Origin: Paenarthrobacter histidinolovorans
GTDB lineage: Bacteria; Actinomycetota; Actinomycetes; Actinomycetales; Micrococcaceae
Reading direction: 5' to 3'
DNA: 64,000 nt
NCBI RefSeq assembly: GCF_014647595.1
Contig: NZ_BMPM01000003.1
Span: forward strand, 372,001-436,000
The notes below the pieces were generated by a model that was not told the DNA's origin, did no database searches, and saw only the letters and a program-made list of their open reading frames with translations. The position numbers and the translations under genes are program-made. This document shows, piece by piece, positions 52,369 to 60,583 of this stretch; the first letter of the stretch is position 1, and each line of letters begins with the position of its first letter.

Positions 52369-54858
52369 ATGGTTGATCGTATAGCCCAGATTTGGGGAAC
52401 CCGGACGCCGTTTGGGCGGGGTGAGCGGTGGCCGGTTCGGGTGGACCAGGTTCTGGCACAGGGTGTCGCGGAATCGGACGTGCAGCGGTGGGTTCAGTCC
52501 GCGTGTGTGCTGTGCAGCAACGGGTGCGGCATCGACATCGGGGTCAGGGACGGGATAATGGTCGGGGTCCGCGGCCGCGCGGGGGACATCGTCAATCACG
52601 GCCGGCTCGGGCCTAAGGGGCTTTTCGCGAGCTGGCAGGGAGTGCAGAACAAGGACCGGCTGACCCGTCCTCTGGTGCGGGAGAACGGTGAGCTGGTCGA
52701 GACCGACTGGGACACCGCCATGGAACGCATTGTCTCCCGGAGTCGGAGCCTCTTGGACACGAAGGGGCCTTTGTCGCACGGGTTTTACACCAGTGGACAG
52801 TTGTTCCTTGAGGAGTATTACGCCCAGGCGATCGTGGGCAAGGCCGGTATCGGCACTCCCCACATGGACGGGAACACTCGTCTGTGTACGGCGACGGCGG
52901 CAGCGGCGATGAAGGAGTCTTTCGGCTCGGATGGCCAGCCCGGCAGTTACGTGGATATTGACGAGTGCGATGCGATGTTCTTGTTCGGGCACAACATGGC
53001 CGAAACCCAAACGGTTCTTTGGTCGCGGGTGCTGGACCGGATCGACGGTCCGGACCGGCCGAGAATCGTGTGCGTTGACCCGCGGGAGACCGAGGTTGCC
53101 CGGCACGCGGAAGTGCATTTAGCGGTCCGGCCCGGGACCAACCTGGCCCTGATGCACGGCCTGGTCCGAGAGTTGTTCGTCAATGGCTGGATTGATCAGG
53201 ACTACATTCATCGGCACACAATGAATGTTGATGAGCTGAGGTCCACTGTCGAGCCGTGGACCCCGGAAGCGGTGGCGGACACCTGCGGCGTGGAAGCGGA
53301 GGATGTGCGTCGCGCCGCGGAAATCTTCGGAACCTCGGAGCGGGTTCTCTCAACGGTGCTGCAAGGGTTCTACCAGTCGTCCCAGGCAACGGCGGCATCA
53401 TGCGCAGTCAACAACCTGCACCTGCTCCGCGGCATGATCGGCAAAGCAGGATGCGGCATCCTGCAGATGAACGGGCAACCGACAGCCCAGAACAACCGAG
53501 AATGCGGTGCCGACGGCGATTTGTCCGGCTTCCGGAACTGGGAAAACCCCGACCACGTCCAGGAACTCGCGGAGCTGTGGAACGTGGACCCGGCCATCAT
53601 CCCGCATTGGGCCCCGCCCACCCACGCGATGCAGATCTTCCGATACGTCGAACAGGGATCCATCGAATTCCTATGGATCTCTGCCACGAACCCCGCCGTG
53701 TCGATGCCACAACTACCCCGGATCCGCGACATTCTGGCCAGTGACTCCCTGTTCCTGGTAGTTCAGGACCTGTACCTGACAGAGACGGCCCAGTTCGCCG
53801 ACGTCGTCCTGCCCGCCGCGGCGTGGGGAGAAAAAACCGGCACGTTCACCAACGTGAACCGCACCGTCCACCTGTCAGAAAAGGCCGTTGAACCGCCCGG
53901 GGAAGCCCGCAGCGACCTGCACACCTTCCTGGACTACTCCGCGCGGATGGGCTTCCAACAACTCGACGGATCACCCCTGCTGGACTGGAACCAACCCGAA
54001 GACGCATTCAACGCATGGAAGGAATGCACCCGTGGGCGACCCTGTGATTACACGGGACTCACCTACGACAAGCTCCGCGGCGGCAGCGGCGTTCCCTGGC
54101 CATGCAACGAGAACCACCCCGACGGTACGGTGCGCCTCTACCATGACGGCGTGTTCCCCACAGACCCCGAGTATTGCGAAACCTACGGCCACGACCTGCT
54201 CACCGGGGCAACGGTAGGACCCGAAGCCTACAAAGCAATGAACCCGGCAGGACGCGCCATTTTCAAAACCGCCCCGTACCATCCCGCCCATGAAACACCG
54301 GATGAAGAATTCCCCCTCCGGTACACGACCGGGCGCACCGTCTATCATTTCCACACCCGCACCAAGACCGGCAGGTCCCCCCAACTCAACGATGCAGCAC
54401 CAGATGCATGGGTCGAAATGTCAGTGAACGACGCCGAAACCTACGGTGTGACCGAAGGCAACATCGTGCGCGTGGAGTCCCGGCGAGGACACATCACAGC
54501 ACCGGTACGGGTCAGCGACATCCGCGACGGCACCATTTTCGCCCCCTTCCACTACGGGTACTGGGACCAAAGCGGGACACCAGACACCAGACACCGCGCA
54601 GCGAACGAACTCACCATCACCGAATGGGACCCGGTCTCCAAACAACCCGTGCTGAAGAACGCAGCAGTCCGGGTCACGAAAATCGCCGAAGGTACCGGCC
54701 CCTCACCGGCACCCACCACGACAGCCTCCCGCCCCGCCACACGCGGAAAGGCACGCAGACACCTGCTCCCCACAGCCGGCGGACCGGCAGCACAGGCCAC
54801 CGAAAGCATCGCCCCTGTCACGGCGCCCACAGTAGCCACAAAGGAGGAACAGCCATGA
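52369..54858 (+). CDS. Molybdopterin oxidoreductase (formate dehydrogenase/nitrate reductase-like)
   Basis: An 829-residue Mo/W-bisPGD enzyme of the DMSO-reductase superfamily. ATG 52369 follows GGAGG by six bases. The Fe-S site has C-x2-C-x3-C (Cys46, 49, 53), but the fourth ligand position is Gly81 (GRLGPKG where C-x-KG is usual). RLCTATA carries a likely Mo-ligating Cys. Later blocks include ISATNPAVSMPQLPRIRDIL, VVLPAAAWGEKTGTFTNVNR and a C-terminal molybdopterin-binding domain (TGRTVYHFHTRTKTGRS). The last about 60 residues are a Thr/Pro/Ala-rich tail. Its stop overlaps the next gene by four bases. It may act on formate, nitrate or another small substrate; context gives no electron partner beyond the small downstream protein. 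Confidence 0.85.
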   Translation: MVDRIAQIWGTRTPFGRGERWPVRVDQVLAQGVAESDVQRWVQSACVLCSNGCGIDIGVRDGIMVGVRGRAGDIVNHGRLGPKGLFASWQGVQNKDRLTRPLVRENGELVETDWDTAMERIVSRSRSLLDTKGPLSHGFYTSGQLFLEEYYAQAIVGKAGIGTPHMDGNTRLCTATAAAAMKESFGSDGQPGSYVDIDECDAMFLFGHNMAETQTVLWSRVLDRIDGPDRPRIVCVDPRETEVARHAEVHLAVRPGTNLALMHGLVRELFVNGWIDQDYIHRHTMNVDELRSTVEPWTPEAVADTCGVEAEDVRRAAEIFGTSERVLSTVLQGFYQSSQATAASCAVNNLHLLRGMIGKAGCGILQMNGQPTAQNNRECGADGDLSGFRNWENPDHVQELAELWNVDPAIIPHWAPPTHAMQIFRYVEQGSIEFLWISATNPAVSMPQLPRIRDILASDSLFLVVQDLYLTETAQFADVVLPAAAWGEKTGTFTNVNRTVHLSEKAVEPPGEARSDLHTFLDYSARMGFQQLDGSPLLDWNQPEDAFNAWKECTRGRPCDYTGLTYDKLRGGSGVPWPCNENHPDGTVRLYHDGVFPTDPEYCETYGHDLLTGATVGPEAYKAMNPAGRAIFKTAPYHPAHETPDEEFPLRYTTGRTVYHFHTRTKTGRSPQLNDAAPDAWVEMSVNDAETYGVTEGNIVRVESRRGHITAPVRVSDIRDGTIFAPFHYGYWDQSGTPDTRHRAANELTITEWDPVSKQPVLKNAAVRVTKIAEGTGPSPAPTTTASRPATRGKARRHLLPTAGGPAAQATESIAPVTAPTVATKEEQP

Positions 54859-55316
54859 AACTCCCGGTCTATCTCGGCCTGCTGCACAAAGCCGAAGGCA
54901 CCCTCGCCCAATCATTCCGCCAGGTCGCCGAAGGCCACGGCCATGAACCCGACGTTCACTTCCTCTGCCAGGCCCTCGCGGACCAATGCCAAGAACACCA
55001 ACAAGCACTCCAGCCCATCATCGACCGGTACGGAGAAGTCGACCACGACGACGAGCCCGAAAGGCTCCAGGCTGACGGTCTACAAAACACCCGCTCAGGC
55101 CCAGTAGGTCTCCTGCGCGACCTGCAGGACCTCTACCTCCTCGCAAGCCTGGTCGACATCACCTGGACAATGATCAAACAAGCAGCCCAAGGACTACGGG
55201 ACAAAGAACTTCTCAGTATCGTCAACGACTGCGACGGCCAAACCAGCACCCAACTCAAATGGCTGCAAACACGAATGAAACAAGCAGCCCCACAAGCCCT
55301 CATCGCCGCAAAATGA
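54855..55316 (+). CDS. Small helical (ferritin-like) partner protein
   Basis: A 153-residue, all-helical protein whose ATG overlaps the stop of the molybdopterin enzyme (ATGA), so the two are made together. Helices are visible in GTLAQSFRQVAEGHGHEPDV, ADQCQEHQQALQPIIDRYGE, LLRDLQDLYLLASLVDITWT and QLKWLQTRMKQAA. His and Glu residues sit in the H-x-x-x-H/E-x-x-H style of ferritin-like bundles (CQEHQQAL). Metal binding or assembly help for the enzyme is a reasonable inference but not shown. A standard electron carrier is not present. Confidence 0.6.
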   Translation: MKLPVYLGLLHKAEGTLAQSFRQVAEGHGHEPDVHFLCQALADQCQEHQQALQPIIDRYGEVDHDDEPERLQADGLQNTRSGPVGLLRDLQDLYLLASLVDITWTMIKQAAQGLRDKELLSIVNDCDGQTSTQLKWLQTRMKQAAPQALIAAK

Positions 55317-55454
55317 AGTCCTTGATCGCCCTGGACCGTCGTGCAGGTCATCAATCGCCAGCAGCCATGAAGCCTAACGTCCCCGGGACTATACCGAGCA
55401 CGGTCGGTTCCTTGCCTGCACCCAACAGGACTCTGACGATCGGCAGGAGACCTT

Positions 55455-55994
55455 ATGTCGAAGCAATCGATCCACACCCGACTGACAGAATCGGGCAGGC
55501 GCCCAGGTCCAGCCCTGTACGCAGCAACACTGTCACTGATTGTTCTCTCAGCCAGCGGCGCCATCGGGCTGGCTCTACACAGCCCGTGGCTCTTCCCCAG
55601 CCTGGGTCCAACGGTCATGTTGTTCTTCGAATCCCCACAAGAGGAATCGTCCCGACCATCCAACGCCCTGATAGGGCACGGAGCCGGACTTCTGGCCGGC
55701 ATCGCGTGCCTCTACGGCTTCGGGTTGCAGGACGACCCATCGGTTCCCGCCGGAGGCCTGACCACACCACACCTCCTGGCCGGGGCGCTCTCGTTGGCCT
55801 TGACCACCCTTGTTTTGACGTGGGCCCGGAAGCCCCATCCACCGGCCGGCGCCACAACGCTTATCGTCAGCCTCGGCATACTGACGAGCCCAGCCCAGCT
55901 GCTGTCCATAGCTGCAGCCATCATCTTCACCACCATCCTCGGCTGGGGACTTAACGCACTTCTGGGAACAAAACCCGCACCCATGCGAGGGTAA
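55455..55994 (+). CDS. HPP-family membrane protein
   Basis: A 179-residue membrane protein with four to five hydrophobic helices. The family signature KPHPPAGATTLIVSLG is intact, as are SPWLFPSLGPTVMLFF and LIGHGAGLLAGIACLYGF. HPP proteins are linked to nitrite or other anion transport in some lineages; which ion is carried here is unknown. GGAGACC precedes the ATG by six bases. No C-terminal CBS domains. A decayed copy lies at 34904-35249. It lies 138 bases after the molybdopterin operon and may be functionally linked to it. Confidence 0.82.
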   Translation: MSKQSIHTRLTESGRRPGPALYAATLSLIVLSASGAIGLALHSPWLFPSLGPTVMLFFESPQEESSRPSNALIGHGAGLLAGIACLYGFGLQDDPSVPAGGLTTPHLLAGALSLALTTLVLTWARKPHPPAGATTLIVSLGILTSPAQLLSIAAAIIFTTILGWGLNALLGTKPAPMRG

Positions 55995-56228
55995 GAGTAA
56001 CCGGGCAACCGTGACTGGGTGGCCGGTCGGTGACCCGGACGATTTTCCGCAACATTACGGGCCGCAAGGCTGTCACTGAGGTTGTTAAGCGCCTGCTCGA
56101 AAGGATCCCCCTGAGTCGCTCCCCAGAGGGTTTCTCACACGGCGATAGGGAGTGTTTGGTCAAGCTAATATTGCTGTTCGATCGAGACATGCGTCCAGGC
56201 ATCGGCACAAGTTGAGGGGCTAAGACAA

Positions 56229-56430
56229 GCGCGTCAGGGCATGTCGAGGTTGGTTTTGTAGGCGGTGGTTTTGTTGGTGTTCCCGCCTGCGAAGATGCCG
56301 CCTCCGAGCATGTGGTCGGTGAGGCGTGCGAAGCGGTATCCGGGTCGGTGTTTAGAGCGAGTTGGAGGTATTGGTGTGCTTTGGCTCCTCTGCCTTCCCA
56401 CCAGGTGATCTAGGCGATGGTGGTGTTGCC
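56229..56430 (-). pseudogene. DUF4192 gene, 3' remnant
   Basis: This stretch follows the last 190 bases of the intact DUF4192 gene at 16124-17155, including the GGCATGTCGAG end and the segments encoding YRFARLTDHMLGGG and NKTTAYKTNLDMP. The upstream portion is gone, and the copy breaks at about 56430, just before the toxin-antitoxin genes. The rest of 55995-56486 has no supported gene. Confidence 0.8.
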
Positions 56431-56476
56431 GTGCCAGTCTTGAGTTGGTCACGGAGAGGTGGGTACCGTTTTGGTA

Positions 56477-56490
56477 CCATGGATCCATGG
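56477..56490. promoter_or_regulatory. Palindrome overlapping the antitoxin start
   Basis: CCATGGATCCATGG is a perfect 14-base palindrome that includes the antitoxin ATG at 56487. GGTACC repeats lie just before it (56462-56478). Ribbon-helix-helix antitoxins usually repress their own operon through such sites. Confidence 0.55.
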
Positions 56491-56693
56491 CTATGAATCT
56501 TCGTGTCCCGGAAGACCTTGATCGTCGTTTGGAGAAGCTGGCGGCCGAGGAGCACACGTCCAAGTCCGCGCTGTTGTTGCAGGGGGCGGAACTGGTATTG
56601 CAGAGGAACGCCCGGCGGCGGGAGATTAGTGAGGGCTTGGACTTTGTGATGAGTCATGACGCTGAACTGCTGACCCGCCTTGAGGACGCGTGA
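56487..56693 (+). CDS. Ribbon-helix-helix antitoxin
   Basis: A 68-residue protein: MAMNLRVPEDLDRRLEKLAA then EEHTSKSALLLQGAELVLQR, a ribbon-helix-helix (Arc/CopG-type) DNA-binding fold, followed by a short C-terminal segment (LDFVMSHDAELLTRLEDA) of the kind that docks on the toxin. The stop overlaps the toxin GTG start (GTGA). It would neutralise the Doc toxin and autoregulate through the palindrome at its start. Confidence 0.85.
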   Translation: MAMNLRVPEDLDRRLEKLAAEEHTSKSALLLQGAELVLQRNARRREISEGLDFVMSHDAELLTRLEDA

Positions 56694-57058
56694 CCGCGTA
56701 TCTGGATATAGAGGATGCTCTCCAGGTTGTTGACCGGTACGGCTTCCATATCCGTGACGTTGGGCTGCTGGCTTCGGCTCTGGCCAGGCCCGCGACAACC
56801 GTCATGGGGGTCGAGGCTTACGGTGATCTGGCCACCAAGGCGGGTGCATTATTGGAGTCGGTGGCCCGCTTTCATCCATTGATCGATGGCAACAAGCGCA
56901 CGGCGTGGACGTTAATGGTGTTGTTGTTGTGGATCAATGGCTACCGTCACGATTTCACGACGCATGAGGGGTTCGAATTGGTTGTGGGCGTCGCTGCCGG
57001 GCGGATTGATTTGACTAGCTCTGCCGCGGAAATCTCCAAGCACCTGCTTTCTCGCTAG
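56690..57058 (+). CDS. doc: Doc/Fic-family toxin
   Basis: A 122-residue Doc-type Fic protein with GTG start overlapping the antitoxin stop. The active motif is HPLIDGNKRTAW (His62 to Arg70), the H-P-F/L-x-D-G-N-K-R pattern. An N-terminal YLDIEDALQVVDRYGFHIRD fits Doc. Doc toxins phosphorylate elongation factor Tu and stop translation. The usual Phd antitoxin is replaced here by a ribbon-helix-helix protein. It directly precedes the tRNA-end repeat (34 bases), in keeping with a mobile-island boundary. Confidence 0.88.
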   Translation: MTAYLDIEDALQVVDRYGFHIRDVGLLASALARPATTVMGVEAYGDLATKAGALLESVARFHPLIDGNKRTAWTLMVLLLWINGYRHDFTTHEGFELVVGVAAGRIDLTSSAAEISKHLLSR

Positions 57059-57092
57059 TTCCGCCGGTCGGAGCTGGAAAAGGAAAAGGCGC

Positions 57093-57460
57093 GTGAACAT
57101 TGTCCACATTTCCAGCCCAGGACTGGGCCGCACAAGCGCCGGACTGGCTCGAATTGGCTATGTTTTCTGGAGTTCCCCCTGCTAACAAGCCCAAGAAACC
57201 CGTTCGAGTCCCACCTCGGGCACGGCATACCCCCTCCTCAGAGGGGGTTTCTGCTTTAAAGTGTGTACATTCTGCTTGGTCAGGTCCCTCTGACACTGGC
57301 CGCGGGGTGTGCCTGACGCTGCGGGTCGCCTGTTTGGTTGTGGGGGAGCGGGTTCAGGGTCGTGGCTGACCGGCCCTCCGCTTGCTCTGAGCTGGCTTAT
57401 GGGTTCCAGTCTTTCGTCCGATAGGTCGTCGTTGTCCTACACCTCTTCATGGGTAGGGTC
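57093..57460. repeat. Direct repeat copy B with tRNA-Leu-like 3' end
   Basis: The second copy of the repeat at 27916-28290, same orientation. The 36-base identical core (57201-57236) again holds the T-arm and 3' acceptor strand of a tRNA-Leu-like sequence and the terminator that follows it (57229-57249). The upstream palindrome is only half kept (GTGAACATTGTCCAC). Confidence 0.7.
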
Positions 57461-57514
57461 GTTGGTCACGACGTGACGAGTAGATCTTCTTGCGGATTTG
57501 CTTCTGGGATCGTC

Positions 57515-57785
57515 CGCGAGAGGAACAGATGTTGTGGCCCGGGAGTCGCAGGGCACGATCCCGGCGAGCATGAGCAGCTTGGGTGTCGATTGCTCCTGTT
57601 GAGACGATCACTTCGCGGGCTGCGCGGAAGGTGCCTTGTCATTTTCGATACCGACGGCGCGTCCGTCCTCGACGAGGATCCGGTGTGACGGGGTTTCGGG
57701 CTGTAGCGTCAGGTTGGAGGGCAGCTCCGATGTTGGGAAGAGACCGGCGACGGCGGTTGAGACCCGTGCGCCGTCCTGCTCCTTC
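57515..57785 (-). pseudogene. GMC oxidoreductase remnant
   Basis: Read leftward: NLTLQPETPSHRILVEDGRA then VGIE, followed by FRAAREVIVSTGAIDT in one frame and PKLLMLAGIVP in the next. This is the conserved middle of glucose-methanol-choline oxidoreductases (RxIVxxDGRAxGVE and REVIxSxGAIxTPxLLMLSGIGP). The FAD-binding start and the C-terminal His-containing part are missing, and frameshifts are present. Confidence 0.6.
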
Positions 57786-58122
57786 AGGGAGGCTCGTCGT
57801 GCTCATTCGGCAACCCAAGAGTCACAAGAGGGTCCTCAGCCGTGAGGGGGACGGAGAAGTCCTCGATGGTCTTCCTTGCTCCGGTGGCGTCCGTCTTCCC
57901 GCTTCCTTCAGGTCTTTTTGCGGCTCTCCTCGAAGGTGGTTGACTCCGCACCGCGGTTCACCATGTTAACCAGCGCATCAGGGTCGCTGGCGCCGAGCAT
58001 CCCACTGAGGCCGGAATTCCGTGGCAGACCGGGGAGTGGCCGGCGAAAACATCTGGTAACGCGTTAGCCCTTTGACTCTGTAGGAGATGACGGGTTCGCC
58101 CGACGGCGGCTGGTTGGTTGCA
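57786..58122. other. Unassigned stretch with coding-like debris
   Basis: Minus-strand frames here read like fragments of genes (KTIEDFSVPLTAEDPLVTLG; LGASDPDALVNMVNRGAEST), but have no start, no ribosome site and no family I recognise. Probably further remains of the GMC gene neighbourhood. Confidence 0.35.
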
Positions 58123-58392
58123 CTACCGGTCCTCACCGAGCACAGTGAGGTACTCGCGGTACTGCTCTGCTGTGAGCTCCCCTTTGGCAAAGCGCTCGTC
58201 GAGAATCTCTCGGGCCCTGCTACCTTTCGTCGGTGGCAGGTCGTTTGGCTCCTGTGGGCCCGTCGGCACGTAACCCCCACGGCCCTCGCCCGTGACCCTT
58301 ACTGCCAGGAGTACAAGCAACGCGACGCCAACCAGTAGCAGAGGAACCCAAAGCCACATCCACACCATGCCTTGTCCATAACCCCACATCAT
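58123..58392 (-). CDS. SHOCT-domain membrane protein
   Basis: An 89-residue protein. One N-terminal membrane helix (MVWMWLWVPLLLVGVALLVL), a short Pro/Gly linker, and a C-terminal SHOCT domain (AREILDERFAKGELTAEQYR). ATG 58392 has GGTGGAGGG nine bases upstream. Proteins of this build are frequent in actinobacteria, often beside heavy-metal genes; function is unknown. No partner gene adjacent. Confidence 0.8.
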   Translation of the reverse strand: MMWGYGQGMVWMWLWVPLLLVGVALLVLLAVRVTGEGRGGYVPTGPQEPNDLPPTKGSRAREILDERFAKGELTAEQYREYLTVLGEDR

Positions 58393-58794
58393 GATCAGTA
58401 CCCTCCACCTCTAAGATTTACTCCCAGTCTCAACCCTGAATCGGTGCTGCCAACAGAGTCCGAGGTCCCGGTTCATCACCCGTGCCGCCAGTGGGGTCAG
58501 CGCCCCAAGATCGTCCGTTCCCACCGGAAAGCACGGAACGATGCCTCAAGGTGTGTCCGCGTAGGTCGTGGTGGTCCTACACTTTTTCCTGAGGAGGCGG
58601 ATCATCTGTTGGATCCGGGTTGGCGCTTGGGCTGCATGTAGGGGCGCGACGAGATTGGCCGTTTACCGGTACGTCATGTTGTTGTTTCCGTCGTTGGGAC
58701 TGCCACAAATCCAGGGAATGGTTCCGCTGACAGTATCCGGAAACGAGCTTGCTCCTGTATGCATCGCAGTGGAACTTAGGGAGGCTGTAAACAC
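58393..58794. other. Gap between SHOCT and thioredoxin genes
   Basis: 400 bases without a supported gene. Bases 58559-58597 hold a third short copy of a motif seen in both long repeats (GTAGGTCGTGGTGGTCCTAC), able to fold into a small GTAGG/CCTAC hairpin. Confidence 0.45.
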
Positions 58795-59223
58795 ATGAAC
58801 AGAGCCGTCATTAGATGTCCTCAGTGCGGCAAGTCGAACCGTGTGCCGGCTGTGGCCGACGGCCGGCCACGCTGCGGGAACTGCCACCGGGATCTTCCTT
58901 GGGTGGTTGAGGCGGGCGACGCCGACTTCAGTGCGATCGCCGAACGGCCCGGCGTTCCGGTATTGGTGGACTTTTGGGCGGTGTGGTGCGGCCCGTGCCG
59001 GATGGTGAGCCCTGTGTTGGACAAGTTGGCCCATGAACGCGCTGGGCATATCAAACTCGTGAAGGTCGATGTGGACCAGACGCCGCAGCTTTCCGCCAGA
59101 TTCGACATAAAGGCCGTGCCAACGTTGATGGTGATAGTTGACGGCAAGGTCGTCGCGAGGCGGGCCGGGGCGGCTCCCGCGCCGGTGTTGAGGAATTGGT
59201 TGGAGGTAGCACTCACGAAGTAG
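58795..59223 (+). CDS. trxC: Thioredoxin with N-terminal zinc finger (Trx2/TrxC-like)
   Basis: A 142-residue thioredoxin. The N-terminal zinc site C-x2-C ... C-x2-C (Cys8, 11, 27, 30) precedes a complete thioredoxin domain with the active site WCGPC (64-68), the cis-Pro in VPTLMV and the C-terminal helix. It reduces protein disulfides in the cytosol. Thioredoxin 2-type proteins are linked to oxidative stress. GGGAGG lies 10 bases before the ATG. It appears to be a single-gene unit. Confidence 0.9.
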   Translation: MNRAVIRCPQCGKSNRVPAVADGRPRCGNCHRDLPWVVEAGDADFSAIAERPGVPVLVDFWAVWCGPCRMVSPVLDKLAHERAGHIKLVKVDVDQTPQLSARFDIKAVPTLMVIVDGKVVARRAGAAPAPVLRNWLEVALTK

Positions 59224-59656
59224 CCGGGATCAAGGGACGACGGCGGCAGGTGCGGTGTCCCACCCCGCTGTCGTGACCAGGAAGGCCTGTCCCGGGGGCG
59301 GCAGATTTCAGCGGCAGCGGCCATTGGCGTCCCGAATGGTTCCCTCGGCATTGCTGCTACATTGCGGCCGAATCCCACGGCGTCGACACTCCGCGGGGCG
59401 ACTACCCGGTTGCTACGGTCGGCTACGTGGTGAACTACGAAGCAGACGCGTCACGGGCTGACCAAGGCTGACACATCATGAGATGGGGGTCTTGCCTTGT
59501 GCAGGGACTTTTGGCCCTGTTACAGGTTCTGTGCCGGACACCATCCTGATCTCATTGAGGCCATTCCGGTCCTGCTTGTACCATGCCCCAACATTGTTCA
59601 AACAAGGCAGGGGTGGGCCGGGGACCAATATCCACGTCTACAACGAGGAGACTCCA
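59224..59656. other. Gap before the SDR gene
   Basis: About 430 bases with no recognised gene. A short plus-strand frame (GDYPVATVGYVVNYEADASR then a stop at 59470-59472) looks like a coding fragment but lacks a start. A GAGGAG ribosome site ends the gap. Confidence 0.35.
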
Positions 59657-60427
59657 ATGAGCGCCTGGCAGGAAAACATTACGCCCCGAAGGTTCGACGG
59701 ACAGACCGTTATCGTGACTGGGGCGGCCTCCGGCATAGGGCTGGCCACTGCGCTGCGAGTAGCACGTGAGGGTGGCAGGGTAGTGGCCAGCGACCGCAGC
59801 GAAGAGGGCCTCAGCAAGCTGATGACCGAGCATGCGGAACTTGGCCTAATACCGGTGGCGGGTGACATCAGCACTGAGGAGGCCGTGCAGCGTGTGGTGG
59901 CCGCCGCGGGCGAACGGATTGACGCACTGGCTAATGTGGCGGGAATCATGGATAGTTTCCAGCCGGTGCATGAGCTCGATGACGATACTTGGGCGCACGT
60001 TCTGGACGTCAACCTAACATCGATGATGCGCCTGATGAGGGCGGTGGTGCCGGCCATGTTGGCAGCGGGCAATGGTTCCATCGTGAATGTCTCGTCCGAA
60101 GCAGGCCTGAGGGGCTCAGCGGCCGGTGCTGCGTATACGGTCTCAAAGCATGCTGTCATCGGCCTGACACGCAATTCAGCCATCATGTACGGACGCCGCG
60201 GCATACGTGTCAACGCAGTGGCTCCTGGCGGCACCAGAACGAACATCCATGCCGAGTTCAAGTCCCAGCTTGCAGCTGAGGTGCTTGGTCCCTTGATGCA
60301 GGTCAATGTACCGCCCGTTGCTGAGGCCAGCGAGCTCGCCGCAGGGATCACCTTCCTCTTGAGTCGGGACGGTTCCAACATCAATGGTGTGGTTCTTGCC
60401 TCGGACAACGGGTGGAACGCAATTTGA
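59657..60427 (+). CDS. SDR-family oxidoreductase
   Basis: A 256-residue classical short-chain dehydrogenase. Cofactor motif TGAASGIG, then NVAG, catalytic Ser in IVNVSSEAG, and the YTVSKHA motif with catalytic Tyr and Lys. After it comes VNAVAPGGTRTNI. Asp after the Gly-rich motif (VVASDRSEEG) favours NAD over NADP. The ATG at 59657 follows GAGGAG by six bases. The substrate is an alcohol or ketone that cannot be specified. No adjacent pathway genes. Confidence 0.88.
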   Translation: MSAWQENITPRRFDGQTVIVTGAASGIGLATALRVAREGGRVVASDRSEEGLSKLMTEHAELGLIPVAGDISTEEAVQRVVAAAGERIDALANVAGIMDSFQPVHELDDDTWAHVLDVNLTSMMRLMRAVVPAMLAAGNGSIVNVSSEAGLRGSAAGAAYTVSKHAVIGLTRNSAIMYGRRGIRVNAVAPGGTRTNIHAEFKSQLAAEVLGPLMQVNVPPVAEASELAAGITFLLSRDGSNINGVVLASDNGWNAI

Positions 60428-60583
60428 GGGTTCAGTGAACATGGTCAGAGCACTAGGGAGACTGGGTTCCATGAGCCGACCAAGGCTGTGGTGTACAGCC
60501 ATAACGGCGGGCCGCGGAGCTCATCAACCAGCCGTGGTTCCTGTCTGACGCATTCCAGGTCGCTGTCTGGGCTTCACTTGTGG

